DNA of 30,410 nt from Prevotella sp. UBA5379 (GCA_002409785.1 DHOX01000050.1:5731-36140), one strand, 5' to 3'; shown: positions 8,452 through 16,345, counted from the first letter of the stretch. Translations and numbers: made by a program. The notes: generated from the sequence alone by a model not told the origin.

Positions 8452-9234
8452 TTATTTGAACTCTGGAGAATACCTCACATTGATTCCTTCTTTCCATAGA
8501 TACTTCTTCAGGTCAGGGATCCTGATCTGTCCAAAGTGAAACACACTGGCTGCCAAGGCTGCATCTGCCTTGCCCTTGGTGAAGGCATCCCGGAAATCCT
8601 CCATAGTTCCTGCGCCTCCACTGGCAATGACCGGTATGCTCACTTCTTCAGCCAGACGGGCAAGAGCTTCGTTGGCAAATCCGTTTTGAACCCCGTCATT
8701 GTCCATGCTGGTGAAAAGGATTTCTCCGGCACCACGGTCCGCAGCTTCCCTGGCCCAGTCATACAGTCCGAGTTCCACTCGCTGGCGTCCGCCTTTCACA
8801 TAGCAATGCCACCCATCCGGATCCTGCCTGGCATCGATGGCACAGACGCAAACCTGAGCCCCATAATGACGGGCAATTTCATTGATCAGCCCTGGATTGC
8901 GGATGGCTGCACTATTGATGCTGATCTTATCTGCTCCTGCCTGGAGGAGACGGTCTACGTCAGCTAATTCGGTGATTCCTCCCCCTACGGTAAAGGGGAT
9001 ATTGATTTCGGCAGCTACCCGTGAAACCATATTTGTAAAGGTCTTGCGACCTTCAACACTGGCTGTAATATCGAGGAATACCAATTCATCGGCACCGGCT
9101 GCACTATAGATTTTTGCCAGTTCCACCGGGTCACCGGCATGCCGTAGATTCACGAAATTCGTCCCTTTTACGGTCTCTCCATTCTTAACGTCCAGACAGG
9201 GTATAATCCGTTTTGCTAATCCTCTATTGTTCAT
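8452..9234 (-). CDS. hisF: Imidazole glycerol phosphate synthase cyclase subunit
   Basis: Converts PRFAR plus ammonia, supplied by HisH, into imidazole glycerol phosphate and AICAR. It is a 260-residue beta/alpha barrel. Catalytic D15 is in RIIPCLDV and the second aspartate is in CVCAIDARQDP. Phosphate-binding loops are VGGGI, SINSAAI and IASGGAGT. The internal half-barrel repeat typical of HisF/HisA is apparent. Its start codon lies inside hisA (11-bp overlap), so the two are translationally coupled. Confidence 0.98.
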   Translation of the reverse strand: MNNRGLAKRIIPCLDVKNGETVKGTNFVNLRHAGDPVELAKIYSAAGADELVFLDITASVEGRKTFTNMVSRVAAEINIPFTVGGGITELADVDRLLQAGADKISINSAAIRNPGLINEIARHYGAQVCVCAIDARQDPDGWHCYVKGGRQRVELGLYDWAREAADRGAGEILFTSMDNDGVQNGFANEALARLAEEVSIPVIASGGAGTMEDFRDAFTKGKADAALAASVFHFGQIRIPDLKKYLWKEGINVRYSPEFK

Positions 9235-9952
9235 ATTCTCTGATGATTTGTTTCAGGTCTATGCGGCCTTCATAAATGGATTTTCCGAACACTACTGCCG
9301 GGATATGTGCGCCGGCCAGGGCCTCAATGTCCTTCTTTCCGGACACGCCGCCACTGGCAATCAGGTGCAGTTGGGGAAACTCTGCCATGATCTTCTGATA
9401 GAGGGACACGTCCGGTCCCTGGAGCATGCCGTCTCTGGAGATAGCTGTGCAAAGGACATTCTTGACGCCGTGATCTACAAATTTTTTGAGAAAAGGAAGC
9501 AGGTCTTCTCCTGAATCTTCTTTCCATCCATGAATGGAGATTTTCCCTTTTCTGACATCTGCACCCAGAATGAGGCGGTCGGCACCATATTTACCGAGCC
9601 ATTTGAAGAATTGTTCCGGATGGGTCACGGCTATACTTCCTATGGTCACCATAGAAGCACCCTGACGGAAGGCTTTTTCTATGTCCTCGTCCGTCTTTAT
9701 GCCTCCGCCGAAGTCTACTTTCAAATGAGTTGCCGACGTAATGGCGGACAAGGTCTCTTCATTGACGATATGCTGCGATTTGGCACCGTCAAGATCTACG
9801 ATGTGGAGTCGTCTGAAACCGGTTTTCTCAAACTGCCTTGCAATTTCTTCCGGGTGCTCGGCATAGACTTTTTTCTGCTGATAATCGCCCTGGGTAAGCC
9901 GTACACATTGGCCATGAATAAGATCAATGGCAGGAATCAATTCTATATTCAT
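9224..9952 (-). CDS. hisA: ProFAR isomerase
   Basis: 1-(5-phosphoribosyl)-5-[(5-phosphoribosylamino)methylideneamino]imidazole-4-carboxamide isomerase, step 4 of histidine synthesis (Amadori rearrangement of ProFAR to PRFAR). It is a 242-residue TIM barrel. Catalytic aspartates lie in ELIPAIDLIHGQCVRL and CTAISRDGMLQGPD. Phosphate-binding loops are VDFGGGI, TIGSIAV and IASGGVSG. It lies 40 bp downstream of hisH and overlaps hisF by 11 bp. Confidence 0.98.
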   Translation of the reverse strand: MNIELIPAIDLIHGQCVRLTQGDYQQKKVYAEHPEEIARQFEKTGFRRLHIVDLDGAKSQHIVNEETLSAITSATHLKVDFGGGIKTDEDIEKAFRQGASMVTIGSIAVTHPEQFFKWLGKYGADRLILGADVRKGKISIHGWKEDSGEDLLPFLKKFVDHGVKNVLCTAISRDGMLQGPDVSLYQKIMAEFPQLHLIASGGVSGKKDIEALAGAHIPAVVFGKSIYEGRIDLKQIIREYEQ

Positions 9953-9992
9953 AAGTTGTTTATTCTAACTACCGGTCTGGAAACTGGGATGA

Positions 9993-10619
9993 TCATTTAT
10001 TCGGAATATTCAGAAAATTTCTAAGGATCTGTTCTCCTGTGGGGCCACTCTTTTCCGGATGAAACTGGCAGGCGAAGAAATTCTTTTTGTGCAGGGAAGC
10101 ACTGTAAGTCTGGATATAGTCCGTCGTGGCGATCGTCCATGGACATTCCGGGACATAAAAACTGTGGACAAAATACACGTATGGATGTGTGCCGATCCCT
10201 GCCAGTAAAGGGGAGGGCAGGATACCCTCTTCTGACTGGTCCGCTTTCATGCTCAGTTCATTCCATCCCATGGCCGGGACCTTGTCTTCATGCCGTTTGG
10301 GTTGAAAGCGTTTCACGACGGTATCAAAGATTCCGATACAATCCGTATTGCCTTCTTCGGAATGCGTGCACAGGAGCTGCATCCCTACGCAAATGCCCAG
10401 GACGGGTTGCTTTAAGTCCGCGATGACCTGATCCAGTTGATGCGCTTTCAGATAGTCCATGGCCTCACGTGCATTACCCTGTCCCGGAAAGAGTACACGG
10501 TCGGCCTTTTGCAGGAGTTCCGGGTCATCCGTGAGTGTGGGTTCTATCCCAAGGCGTTTGATGGCGTGAACGATGGAATAGATGTTTCCTGCATTATATT
10601 TTACGATAGCTACTTCCAT
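9993..10619 (-). CDS. hisH: Imidazole glycerol phosphate synthase glutaminase subunit
   Basis: Class I glutamine amidotransferase that feeds ammonia to HisF. It has 208 residues. The nucleophile is C77 in GICVGMQLL, and the His-Glu pair is in CQFHPEKSG near residue 188. The N-terminus MEVAIVKYNAGNIYS is characteristic of Bacteroidetes HisH. One oddity is that the oxyanion-strand motif, normally PGVG, reads PGQG here (residues 45-48). It is 72 bp downstream of purU; a separate promoter is not visible in that gap. Confidence 0.97.
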   Translation of the reverse strand: MEVAIVKYNAGNIYSIVHAIKRLGIEPTLTDDPELLQKADRVLFPGQGNAREAMDYLKAHQLDQVIADLKQPVLGICVGMQLLCTHSEEGNTDCIGIFDTVVKRFQPKRHEDKVPAMGWNELSMKADQSEEGILPSPLLAGIGTHPYVYFVHSFYVPECPWTIATTDYIQTYSASLHKKNFFACQFHPEKSGPTGEQILRNFLNIPNK

Positions 10620-10691
10620 TATAATTATTCAATGATTCGTGTTTCGTTCCCCTTAAATATGTTCCTTTCTGCCGATGACATGTCTGCGGGG

Positions 10692-11567
10692 TCAGCTGAA
10701 GATAATGGTCTTATTATGATAGGTGAGGATCTTATGCTCGATCTGCTTGGTTACTGCCCTGCTCAGGACAATTTTTTCCAGGTCTTTGCCCTTGAGGGCC
10801 ATGCTCTCAGGAGTGTCCTTATGGGAGACCCTTACTACATCCTGTTCGATAATCGGTCCTGCATCCAGTTCTGCCGTTACATAGTGACTGGTGGCCCCGA
10901 TGATTTTCACTCCTCGTTCCCATGCCTGATAGTAGGGGCGTGCACCGACAAAAGCCGGGAGGAAGGAGTGATGGATATTGATGATCCGGTTAGGATATGA
11001 CTTGATCATTTCATCGGAAATGATCTGCATATAGCGGGCCAGGACGATAAAGGATACCCTTTCTTTCTTCAGCAATTCCATCTCGGCTTTTTCTACTTCA
11101 TCCTTATTGGAATGGTCTTTCTTGATGGACCAGACGTAGTAGGGAATCTGAAACTGCTCTGCCACATAACGCAAATCTTCATGATTACTGACAATACAGG
11201 GGATGTCCACTTTCCATTCTCCTGCTTTGTAGCGGGCCAGCAGGTCATACAGGCAATGACTCATCCTGCTGACGAAAATGGCCATCCGTGGCTTTTCGTC
11301 ACTGAAATACAGATGGAATTCCATCTGGTATCTCTGGGCATAGAGCGTGTCAAAATAGTCGTGAAGCTTTTCCCGTGGGATGAGGAAGTGGGCCAGATCC
11401 CATTCCAGACGCATAAAGAACATTCCATCTCCGTAATCTACATACTGATCAAGATGAACGATATTTCCTTGATTATCTGTGATAAATTTTGTTACCTCTG
11501 AGATGATGCCTTGTGTATCAGGGCAATGGAGCAATAAGATAGCTGTGGGCTTTGAGATCTTGTTCAT
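10692..11567 (-). CDS. purU: Formyltetrahydrofolate deformylase
   Basis: Hydrolyses 10-formyl-THF to THF and formate, balancing the one-carbon pool and supplying formate to formate-dependent enzymes such as PurT. It has 291 residues. An N-terminal ACT domain (about 10-85; ILLLHCPDTQGIISEVT) is followed by a formyltransferase-fold domain ending with NIHHSFLPAFVGARPYYQA, GATSHYVTAELDAGPII and DVVRVSHKD, which carry the catalytic N-H-D set. The ACT domain usually senses glycine/methionine in this family. A strong promoter lies about 50 nt upstream, and the gene heads the histidine cluster. Confidence 0.97.
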   Translation of the reverse strand: MNKISKPTAILLLHCPDTQGIISEVTKFITDNQGNIVHLDQYVDYGDGMFFMRLEWDLAHFLIPREKLHDYFDTLYAQRYQMEFHLYFSDEKPRMAIFVSRMSHCLYDLLARYKAGEWKVDIPCIVSNHEDLRYVAEQFQIPYYVWSIKKDHSNKDEVEKAEMELLKKERVSFIVLARYMQIISDEMIKSYPNRIINIHHSFLPAFVGARPYYQAWERGVKIIGATSHYVTAELDAGPIIEQDVVRVSHKDTPESMALKGKDLEKIVLSRAVTKQIEHKILTYHNKTIIFS

Positions 11568-11621
11568 TTTTTATTTTTTTGGAACCGCCAAATGGGTACG
11601 GAATTCTTTATGTTCAAGAAG

Positions 11622-11650
11622 CAAAGTTACTAAAAACTTTCTTATCTAAA
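11622..11650 (-). promoter_or_regulatory. Promoter of the purU-his cluster
   Basis: On the minus strand TAACTTTG (11622-11629) matches the Bacteroidetes -7 consensus, with a TTT at 11648-11650 about 18 bases upstream as the -33 element. The predicted leader to purU is about 50 nt. The upstream AT-rich tract may act as an UP-like element. Confidence 0.65.
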
Positions 11651-11764
11651 GAAAAAAAATTTGATTTTTAAAAGAATGAAAGCTATATTTTTAGGGTCTG
11701 AGGGAATAGAGGTTTAGCCGCGGGGCTGATAGTATGGAAAATGAATCCTTTATCCGTTATATAT

Positions 11765-12313
11765 TCATTTCGAGCATCCTTTTTCTTTAAGGTCATGGTC
11801 AGCAGTAAGCAGGATAATGGAAGTCGCACCGATGGTGAAAAGACTTTCATCTGTCAGGACCCGCCGTTCCCGTTCACCAAGGATTTCATTATCTACGAAG
11901 GTGCCGGTATTGCTGGGACCATCCCTTAAGGTGTATTTTAATTTTCCTTTCTTGTCCTCCGTCACGTTCAGGATGCAATGGGTCATATCAATACTGGGAT
12001 CCGAAGTCTCAATGGGACAGTTGATGGGATTTCCTTTCATATAGCGTCCAATGACGTTGTCCCCTTTCTGTAACGGGATCACCTGTTTATAATGGAAGAC
12101 ATTTTCGATCACGATCAGGGAACCGTAATTTTCTTTCCGGGCATCCTTGCCGGAGAGAGGATCCTGCCCGTGGTGAATTCTGGATATTCCCAGACGGATG
12201 CCGAATTGTTTTCCACAATGTGGACAGGCAAATATTAATTTCTCACCGTCTTGATATTTCTTTTCATCGAAAATGATGAACTGCCCGCATCTAGGGCATC
12301 GTACTCGCTTCAT
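11765..12313 (-). CDS. Zinc-ribbon FHA domain protein
   Basis: A 182-residue soluble protein. The N-terminus is a zinc ribbon with C6-x2-C9 and C30-x2-C33 (CPRC...CPHC), of the MJ0042-like type. A forkhead-associated domain spans ~80-175: VIGRYMKGN with the conserved Gly-Arg, the histidine of DMTHCILNV, and SNTGTFVDNEIL with the conserved Asn-Gly-Thr. FHA domains bind phosphothreonine peptides, so this is likely a reader of Ser/Thr phosphorylation; no kinase gene is in the window. It starts 3 nt after the stop of the HU/SPOR gene, so the two are one transcription unit. An 8-bp inverted repeat (AAATGAAT/ATTCATTT, 11739-11770) overlaps its stop and could be a weak terminator. Confidence 0.85.
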   Translation of the reverse strand: MKRVRCPRCGQFIIFDEKKYQDGEKLIFACPHCGKQFGIRLGISRIHHGQDPLSGKDARKENYGSLIVIENVFHYKQVIPLQKGDNVIGRYMKGNPINCPIETSDPSIDMTHCILNVTEDKKGKLKYTLRDGPSNTGTFVDNEILGERERRVLTDESLFTIGATSIILLTADHDLKEKGCSK

Positions 12314-12316
12314 TTC

Positions 12317-13420
12317 CTATTCTCCATTGTCAGCCGTTTCCGAAACTTCATCTCTTGTCTTCAATATCCAGCCATCAGAAAAAGCCTTTAAACTTTTCAT
12401 CCTGTTCAAGGCATGGCGAGCTTCCTGCTCGTCAGAATATCTCCCGTATATTACCTTGTTGCTCAATCCTTTATGGAAATAGACTCTTGCTTTACTATAT
12501 CCCTTCTTGTGAAGTCGTCTCACATAGTCTTTCGCATTACTCACGGTAACTTTGCTGGCGAGCACGATGCTGTAATAGGGTAATGGAATGGTCTTTTTCC
12601 CCTGAATACGGTTTTGTGACTTTTCAGGAGTCTTATTCCGAGGCTGAATGATGTCCTTTTTGGTAAGATTCAGAGTCGCTCCTCTGGTTACTTCTCCAGG
12701 CATGATTCTCGTCAGGAACCCGGCATCCATATTGCTTTTCAGGGTATGGGTATCCTGGCTTGATCCGAGTGGGGTGGAGTTCAGGAGAAACAGGACGATT
12801 GCAATACACGCTGCGGCCACATTACGCAAGAGGCTGACCTTGATACTGATGGTCTGTGGCTTATGCTGAAGGGGATGATCTGTGGACGCCTCGGCTTTCC
12901 CTACGGGATCAGCTTTTTCAGGTTCCGCCGGACGAATGGGGACGACATGCCCTTCTTGCGGGATCCCAATTTCCTGGAATGTGCTTTCCTGCTTTGCCAC
13001 TGGCAGTGGCTTCATTTCAAATCCGCCTAATCCGTACAGATTAGGGGTCAGCAGTCCTGCTTCGCAAGGCTCAAAAGTATAGTTACCGTCCTCGTTCAAA
13101 GAGAGGGTACCGATGTTGTTCAACTCATATTTTCCGTTGTCGGCCAGGTCTTGCTTGAGCTCACATACTTCATTCTCTATGCGGGTGAGGGCTTCCGGAT
13201 AACTTATATCGTATGCGTCTACATAGGACTGAGCCAAGAAAGAATCGTTGAGCGTGAGTTGAGGATTGAATCCAATCGTCCGTAACGGAGGGAGAAAGGT
13301 ATCATCACTCTCGTCATATCTTGCATCAACATGGTGTGCAACAAATCCTCCAAAACCGGGAACGATCACACAATCATTGTTGAGGAGCAGAATTTCTATA
13401 TGTTTTTGCAGTTCAATCAC
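12317..13420 (-). CDS. HU-CCDC81 / transmembrane / SPOR domain protein
   Basis: A 367-residue single-pass membrane protein. Residues ~1-130 match the prokaryotic HU-CCDC81 module (two HU/IHF-like domains): PGFGGFVAHHVDARYDE, the TIGFNPQLTLNDS beta-arm region, then GTLSLNEDGNYTFEP. After a proline-rich linker, ~198-216 is a transmembrane helix (RNVAAACIAIVLFLL). A second linker leads to a C-terminal SPOR domain at ~280-355 (YYSIVLASKVTVSNAKDYV...KVIYGRYSD). SPOR domains bind denuded glycan strands at division septa. Topology therefore puts the HU part in the cytoplasm and SPOR in the periplasm. The start codon is GTG at 13418-13420, and a perfect promoter ends 5 nt before it. DNA binding has not been shown for all HU-CCDC81 proteins, so the tether role is inference. 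Confidence 0.88.
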   Translation of the reverse strand: MIELQKHIEILLLNNDCVIVPGFGGFVAHHVDARYDESDDTFLPPLRTIGFNPQLTLNDSFLAQSYVDAYDISYPEALTRIENEVCELKQDLADNGKYELNNIGTLSLNEDGNYTFEPCEAGLLTPNLYGLGGFEMKPLPVAKQESTFQEIGIPQEGHVVPIRPAEPEKADPVGKAEASTDHPLQHKPQTISIKVSLLRNVAAACIAIVLFLLNSTPLGSSQDTHTLKSNMDAGFLTRIMPGEVTRGATLNLTKKDIIQPRNKTPEKSQNRIQGKKTIPLPYYSIVLASKVTVSNAKDYVRRLHKKGYSKARVYFHKGLSNKVIYGRYSDEQEARHALNRMKSLKAFSDGWILKTRDEVSETADNGE

Positions 13421-13425
13421 GATTG

Positions 13426-13457
13426 CAAAATTAACTCTTTTTCATGAATCGTGCAAA
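13426..13457 (-). promoter_or_regulatory. Full consensus promoter of the HU/SPOR-FHA unit
   Basis: On the minus strand TTTG (13454-13457), 20 bases, then TAATTTTG (13426-13433). This is the best match to the Bacteroidetes TTTG-N19..21-TAnnTTTG promoter in the window. The -7 box ends 5 nt before the GTG start, so the message should be leaderless or nearly so. Confidence 0.75.
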
Positions 13458-13517
13458 TTAAAATGGACATTTAGTCAAAAAAAAGAAGATTGTTTTCTTC
13501 AGGTCATTAGAAAATGC

Positions 13518-13525
13518 TATCTTTG
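13518..13525 (+). promoter_or_regulatory. -7 box of the rfbC-ugd unit
   Basis: TATCTTTG matches TAnnTTTG, with a TTTC about 20 bases upstream as a weak -33. The predicted leader to rfbC is about 20 nt. A second match, TAGTTTTG at 13536-13543, ends 8 nt before the ATG but lacks a -33 partner. The unit diverges from the HU/SPOR promoter across 131 bp. Confidence 0.6.
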
Positions 13526-13551
13526 CATGAATAAATAGTTTTGCTAAAATT

Positions 13552-14103
13552 ATGGAATACAAAGAAACGGAGATTAAAGGCGTCTGGATTCTGGATCCGA
13601 AAGTCTTCAAGGACGACAGAGGTTATTTCTTTGAGGTATGGAAACAGGCTGACTTTGACCAGCATATCGGCCGTCATGTGGAATTTATCCAGGACAACGA
13701 ATCGAAATCCAGTTACGGTGTCCTCCGTGGTCTCCACTATCAGAAGGGAAAGTATTCCCAGGCTAAGTTAGTGCGGGTGATCAAGGGCAGGGTGCTGGAT
13801 GTTGCCGTGGATATTCGGAAGAGCAGTCCTACTTTTGGCAAGCATGTGATGGTGGAACTGAGCGGAGACAACAAGCGCCAGTTTTTCATCCCCCGGGGAT
13901 TTGCTCATGGTTTTCTCGTGTTGAGCGATGAAGCTGTGTTTACTTATAAAGTGGATAATATCTATGCTCCTCAGAGTGAAGCCAGCATCTGCTGGAATGA
14001 TCCCGAGGTAGGTATTCAGTGGCCCATTGACCCGGAGAAGGTGTTGACGTCTGAAAAGGATCTGGCTGCGTGTTCGCTGAAAAATGCAGAACTGTTTGAA
14101 TAG
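13552..14103 (+). CDS. rfbC: dTDP-4-dehydrorhamnose 3,5-epimerase
   Basis: Epimerises dTDP-4-keto-6-deoxyglucose at C3 and C5 on the way to dTDP-L-rhamnose for LPS O-antigen or capsule. The 183-residue cupin (RmlC fold) has the catalytic base histidine in GVLRGLHYQKGKYSQAKLV, the loop KGRVLDVAVDIRKSSPTFG, and FFIPRGFAHGFLVLSDEAVFTYK with the lid tyrosine. The usual partners rfbA, rfbB and rfbD are not in this window, so rfbC stands apart from a complete rhamnose operon. It is followed 51 bp later by ugd, forming a nucleotide-sugar pair. There is no Shine-Dalgarno before the ATG. Confidence 0.97.
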   Translation: MEYKETEIKGVWILDPKVFKDDRGYFFEVWKQADFDQHIGRHVEFIQDNESKSSYGVLRGLHYQKGKYSQAKLVRVIKGRVLDVAVDIRKSSPTFGKHVMVELSGDNKRQFFIPRGFAHGFLVLSDEAVFTYKVDNIYAPQSEASICWNDPEVGIQWPIDPEKVLTSEKDLAACSLKNAELFE

Positions 14104-14154
14104 TTGGTGTATCGGTGGCCAATCAGACTTTTACTTTCATAATAGATTAGGATC

Positions 14155-15507
14155 GTGAATATAGCCATTATAGGAACAGGGTATGTTGGCCTGGTATCTG
14201 GAACCTGTTTTGCTGATACCGGAGCCAATGTGACGTGCGTTGATACCAATGCCGCTAAAATAGAACGCCTTCAGAAGGGTGACATTCCTATTTACGAACC
14301 CGGACTGGATGAATTGGTGGTGAAAAACGTCAAGGCGGGAAGGATGAAGTTTACGACTTCTTTGCCGGATATTCTCAATGACCAGCAAATCGTGTTCTCT
14401 GCTGTGGGCACGCCGCCTGACGAAGATGGCAGCGCTGACTTGAAATATGTCCTTCAGGTGGCTAAGACCATCGGAGAAAATCTTAACCATTATATGGTCA
14501 TTGTCACGAAGAGCACCGTTCCTGTTGGTACGGCCGGAAAGGTCCGGCAGACCATCCAGGCCGAACTGGACCGGAGGGGAGTGGATGTGGACTTTGATGT
14601 GGCCAGTAATCCTGAGTTCTTGAAGGAGGGTAGTGCGGTAAAGGATTTCATGAGTCCGGACCGCGTGGTGATCGGAGTAGAAAGTGAGAAGGCCAGGAAA
14701 CTCCTGACCAAGCTCTATAAACCCTTCATGATGAATCATTTCCGGATTATTTTCATGAATATTCCGTCGGCTGAAATGACCAAATATGCAGCTAATTCGA
14801 TGCTGGCTACCCGTATTTCCTTCATGAATGATATTGCGAATCTTTGTGAACGGGTAGGAGCGGATGTCAACATGGTCCGTGCAGGGATAGGAAGTGATAC
14901 ACGCATAGGACGGAAATTTCTCTATGCGGGCTGCGGCTATGGGGGCAGTTGCTTCCCTAAGGATGTCAAGGCTTTGATCAAGACGGCGGAAGACAACGGT
15001 TACAGCATGAATGTGTTGAAAGCCGTCGAGGGGGTGAATGCTTCGCAGAAGAGACTGTTGTTTGAAAAACTCACGGAGGCTTACCACGGCCAGTCTCTTG
15101 AAGGAAAGACGATTGCTCTCTGGGGGTTGAGTTTCAAACCTGAAACGGATGATATGCGGGAATCAACGGCCCTCGTTCTCATTGATCTTCTTTTGAAGGC
15201 GGGATGCTTTTTAAGCGTTTTTGATCCCGTAGCGATGGAGGAATGCAAGAGGAGGATGAAACGGAAGGCGGAGAAGGAAAACTCAAAACTTCCTTTGTCC
15301 CGTATTCAATATTGTAAGGATATGTATGATGCTGTGCGGGGGGCTGATGCCCTTCTCCTGCTTACGGAATGGAAAGAATTCCGCTTGCCCAGATGGGATG
15401 CGGTGGCCCGCAGCATGCGACATAGATTGGTTCTGGATGGAAGGAATATTTATGATGCCGATGACCTCCATCAGATGGGTTTCGAATATCATTGTATAGG
15501 AAAGTAA
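14155..15507 (+). CDS. ugd: UDP-glucose 6-dehydrogenase
   Basis: Oxidises UDP-glucose twice with NAD+ to UDP-glucuronate, a precursor for capsule and other envelope glycans. It has 450 residues. The N-terminal Rossmann domain has GTGYVGLVSGTCFAD, followed by the SAVGTPPDEDGSAD and TKSTVPVGTA motifs. The central helix contains FLKEGSAVKDFMSPDRVVIG. The catalytic cysteine is C266 in GCGYGGSCFPKD, and the C-terminal UDP-binding domain has WGLSFKPETDDMRES. The start is GTG at 14155, preceded by AGGA. Its stop overlaps the next gene's ATG by one base (TAATG at 15505-15509). Confidence 0.98.
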   Translation: MNIAIIGTGYVGLVSGTCFADTGANVTCVDTNAAKIERLQKGDIPIYEPGLDELVVKNVKAGRMKFTTSLPDILNDQQIVFSAVGTPPDEDGSADLKYVLQVAKTIGENLNHYMVIVTKSTVPVGTAGKVRQTIQAELDRRGVDVDFDVASNPEFLKEGSAVKDFMSPDRVVIGVESEKARKLLTKLYKPFMMNHFRIIFMNIPSAEMTKYAANSMLATRISFMNDIANLCERVGADVNMVRAGIGSDTRIGRKFLYAGCGYGGSCFPKDVKALIKTAEDNGYSMNVLKAVEGVNASQKRLLFEKLTEAYHGQSLEGKTIALWGLSFKPETDDMRESTALVLIDLLLKAGCFLSVFDPVAMEECKRRMKRKAEKENSKLPLSRIQYCKDMYDAVRGADALLLLTEWKEFRLPRWDAVARSMRHRLVLDGRNIYDADDLHQMGFEYHCIGK

Positions 15508-16301
15508 TGCGAAAAACAGTTTATATTATCTTAGCTTGTGTTCTGGTCCTGACAGGTTGCAGACACAGAAATGTAAATGGAACTGTTCCACAGGAAGACC
15601 TTCAGGCAAAGAAAATGCTTCAAGGAATATGGGTGGACGAAGATGATGAAGAGGATGTCGCCTTCCGGGCTAAAGGGGACACGATCTACTATCCTGATTC
15701 AACGAGTCAACCGGCATATTTCAAGATCATTAAGGACACTTTCTATCTTGAGGGAAGTGAGACCGTGAAATATCCGATCGTCAGACAGTCTCCACATGTT
15801 TTCCAATTTAAAAACCAGAATGGGGATCTGGTGAAATTAATCAAGAGTGAGGATCCTTCTGATATTGATAACTTCCAGCAGAAACGGGTGGTGGCACTGA
15901 ACCAGAACAAACTTGTCAAGCGTGACACGGTCCTGATGTACCATAACCAGCGCTATCATAGTTATATACAGGTCAACCCGACCACTTATAAGGTGATCAA
16001 GCCTACCTACAACGATGATGGCGTAGAGGTAGACAATGTCTATTATGACAATATTGTCTATGTCTCTCTTTATCAGGGGGCGACGAAAGTCTTTTCGCGT
16101 GATTTCCATAAACAGGATTTCAAGCGGCAGATTCCTGGACCTTTCCTCCGTCAGGGAATCCTGAGTGATATTGTCTTTCAAAAAATTGACCAGGAAGGGG
16201 TCACTTATACGGCGGTCATCGCTTCTCCGGATAGTGATAGCAGCTATGAGGTGAATATTATCATTTCTTTTAGAGGCCAGATGCGTCTGGAGATTCAATA
16301 A
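15507..16301 (+). CDS. DUF4738-type lipoprotein
   Basis: A 264-residue predicted lipoprotein. MRKTVYIILACVLVLTGC is a short signal peptide with lipobox L15-T-G-C18, so the mature protein would be lipidated at C18 and held in the inner or outer membrane. The rest is soluble, rich in beta-strand patterns with many tyrosines (TYKVIKPTYNDDGVEV, DNIVYVSLY), and resembles the Bacteroidetes-only DUF4738 family in length and pattern; no catalytic motif is visible. The ATG at 15507 was chosen over an upstream TTG (15492) because AGGAAAG sits just before it, it overlaps the ugd stop as TAATG, and the signal peptide then begins correctly. Coupling to ugd hints at an envelope-glycan role, but the function is unknown. 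Confidence 0.8.
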   Translation: MRKTVYIILACVLVLTGCRHRNVNGTVPQEDLQAKKMLQGIWVDEDDEEDVAFRAKGDTIYYPDSTSQPAYFKIIKDTFYLEGSETVKYPIVRQSPHVFQFKNQNGDLVKLIKSEDPSDIDNFQQKRVVALNQNKLVKRDTVLMYHNQRYHSYIQVNPTTYKVIKPTYNDDGVEVDNVYYDNIVYVSLYQGATKVFSRDFHKQDFKRQIPGPFLRQGILSDIVFQKIDQEGVTYTAVIASPDSDSSYEVNIIISFRGQMRLEIQ

Positions 16302-16345
16302 AAAAGAGGAATACACGGCAGGATCCGGTGCATTCCTCTGATTGA
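16300..16345 (-). terminator. Intrinsic terminator of the AspT-like transporter
   Basis: AGAGGAAT (16305-16312) pairs with ATTCCTCT (16332-16339), with further partial pairing inside. On the minus strand it is followed by a run of Ts that overlaps the end of the convergent lipoprotein gene. A second perfect hairpin, CCTTTTGC-5 nt-GCAAAAGG (16372-16392), lies just past the transporter stop codon. Confidence 0.75.

Noticed and set aside
14137..15087. 316-residue open frame on the minus strand
   Set aside because: It is antisense to ugd, whose catalytic motifs are all present. No promoter or domain supports the antisense frame.
15492..15506. TTG start for the DUF4738 lipoprotein
   Set aside because: It adds MYRKV before the signal peptide and lies upstream of the Shine-Dalgarno; the ATG at 15507 fits better.
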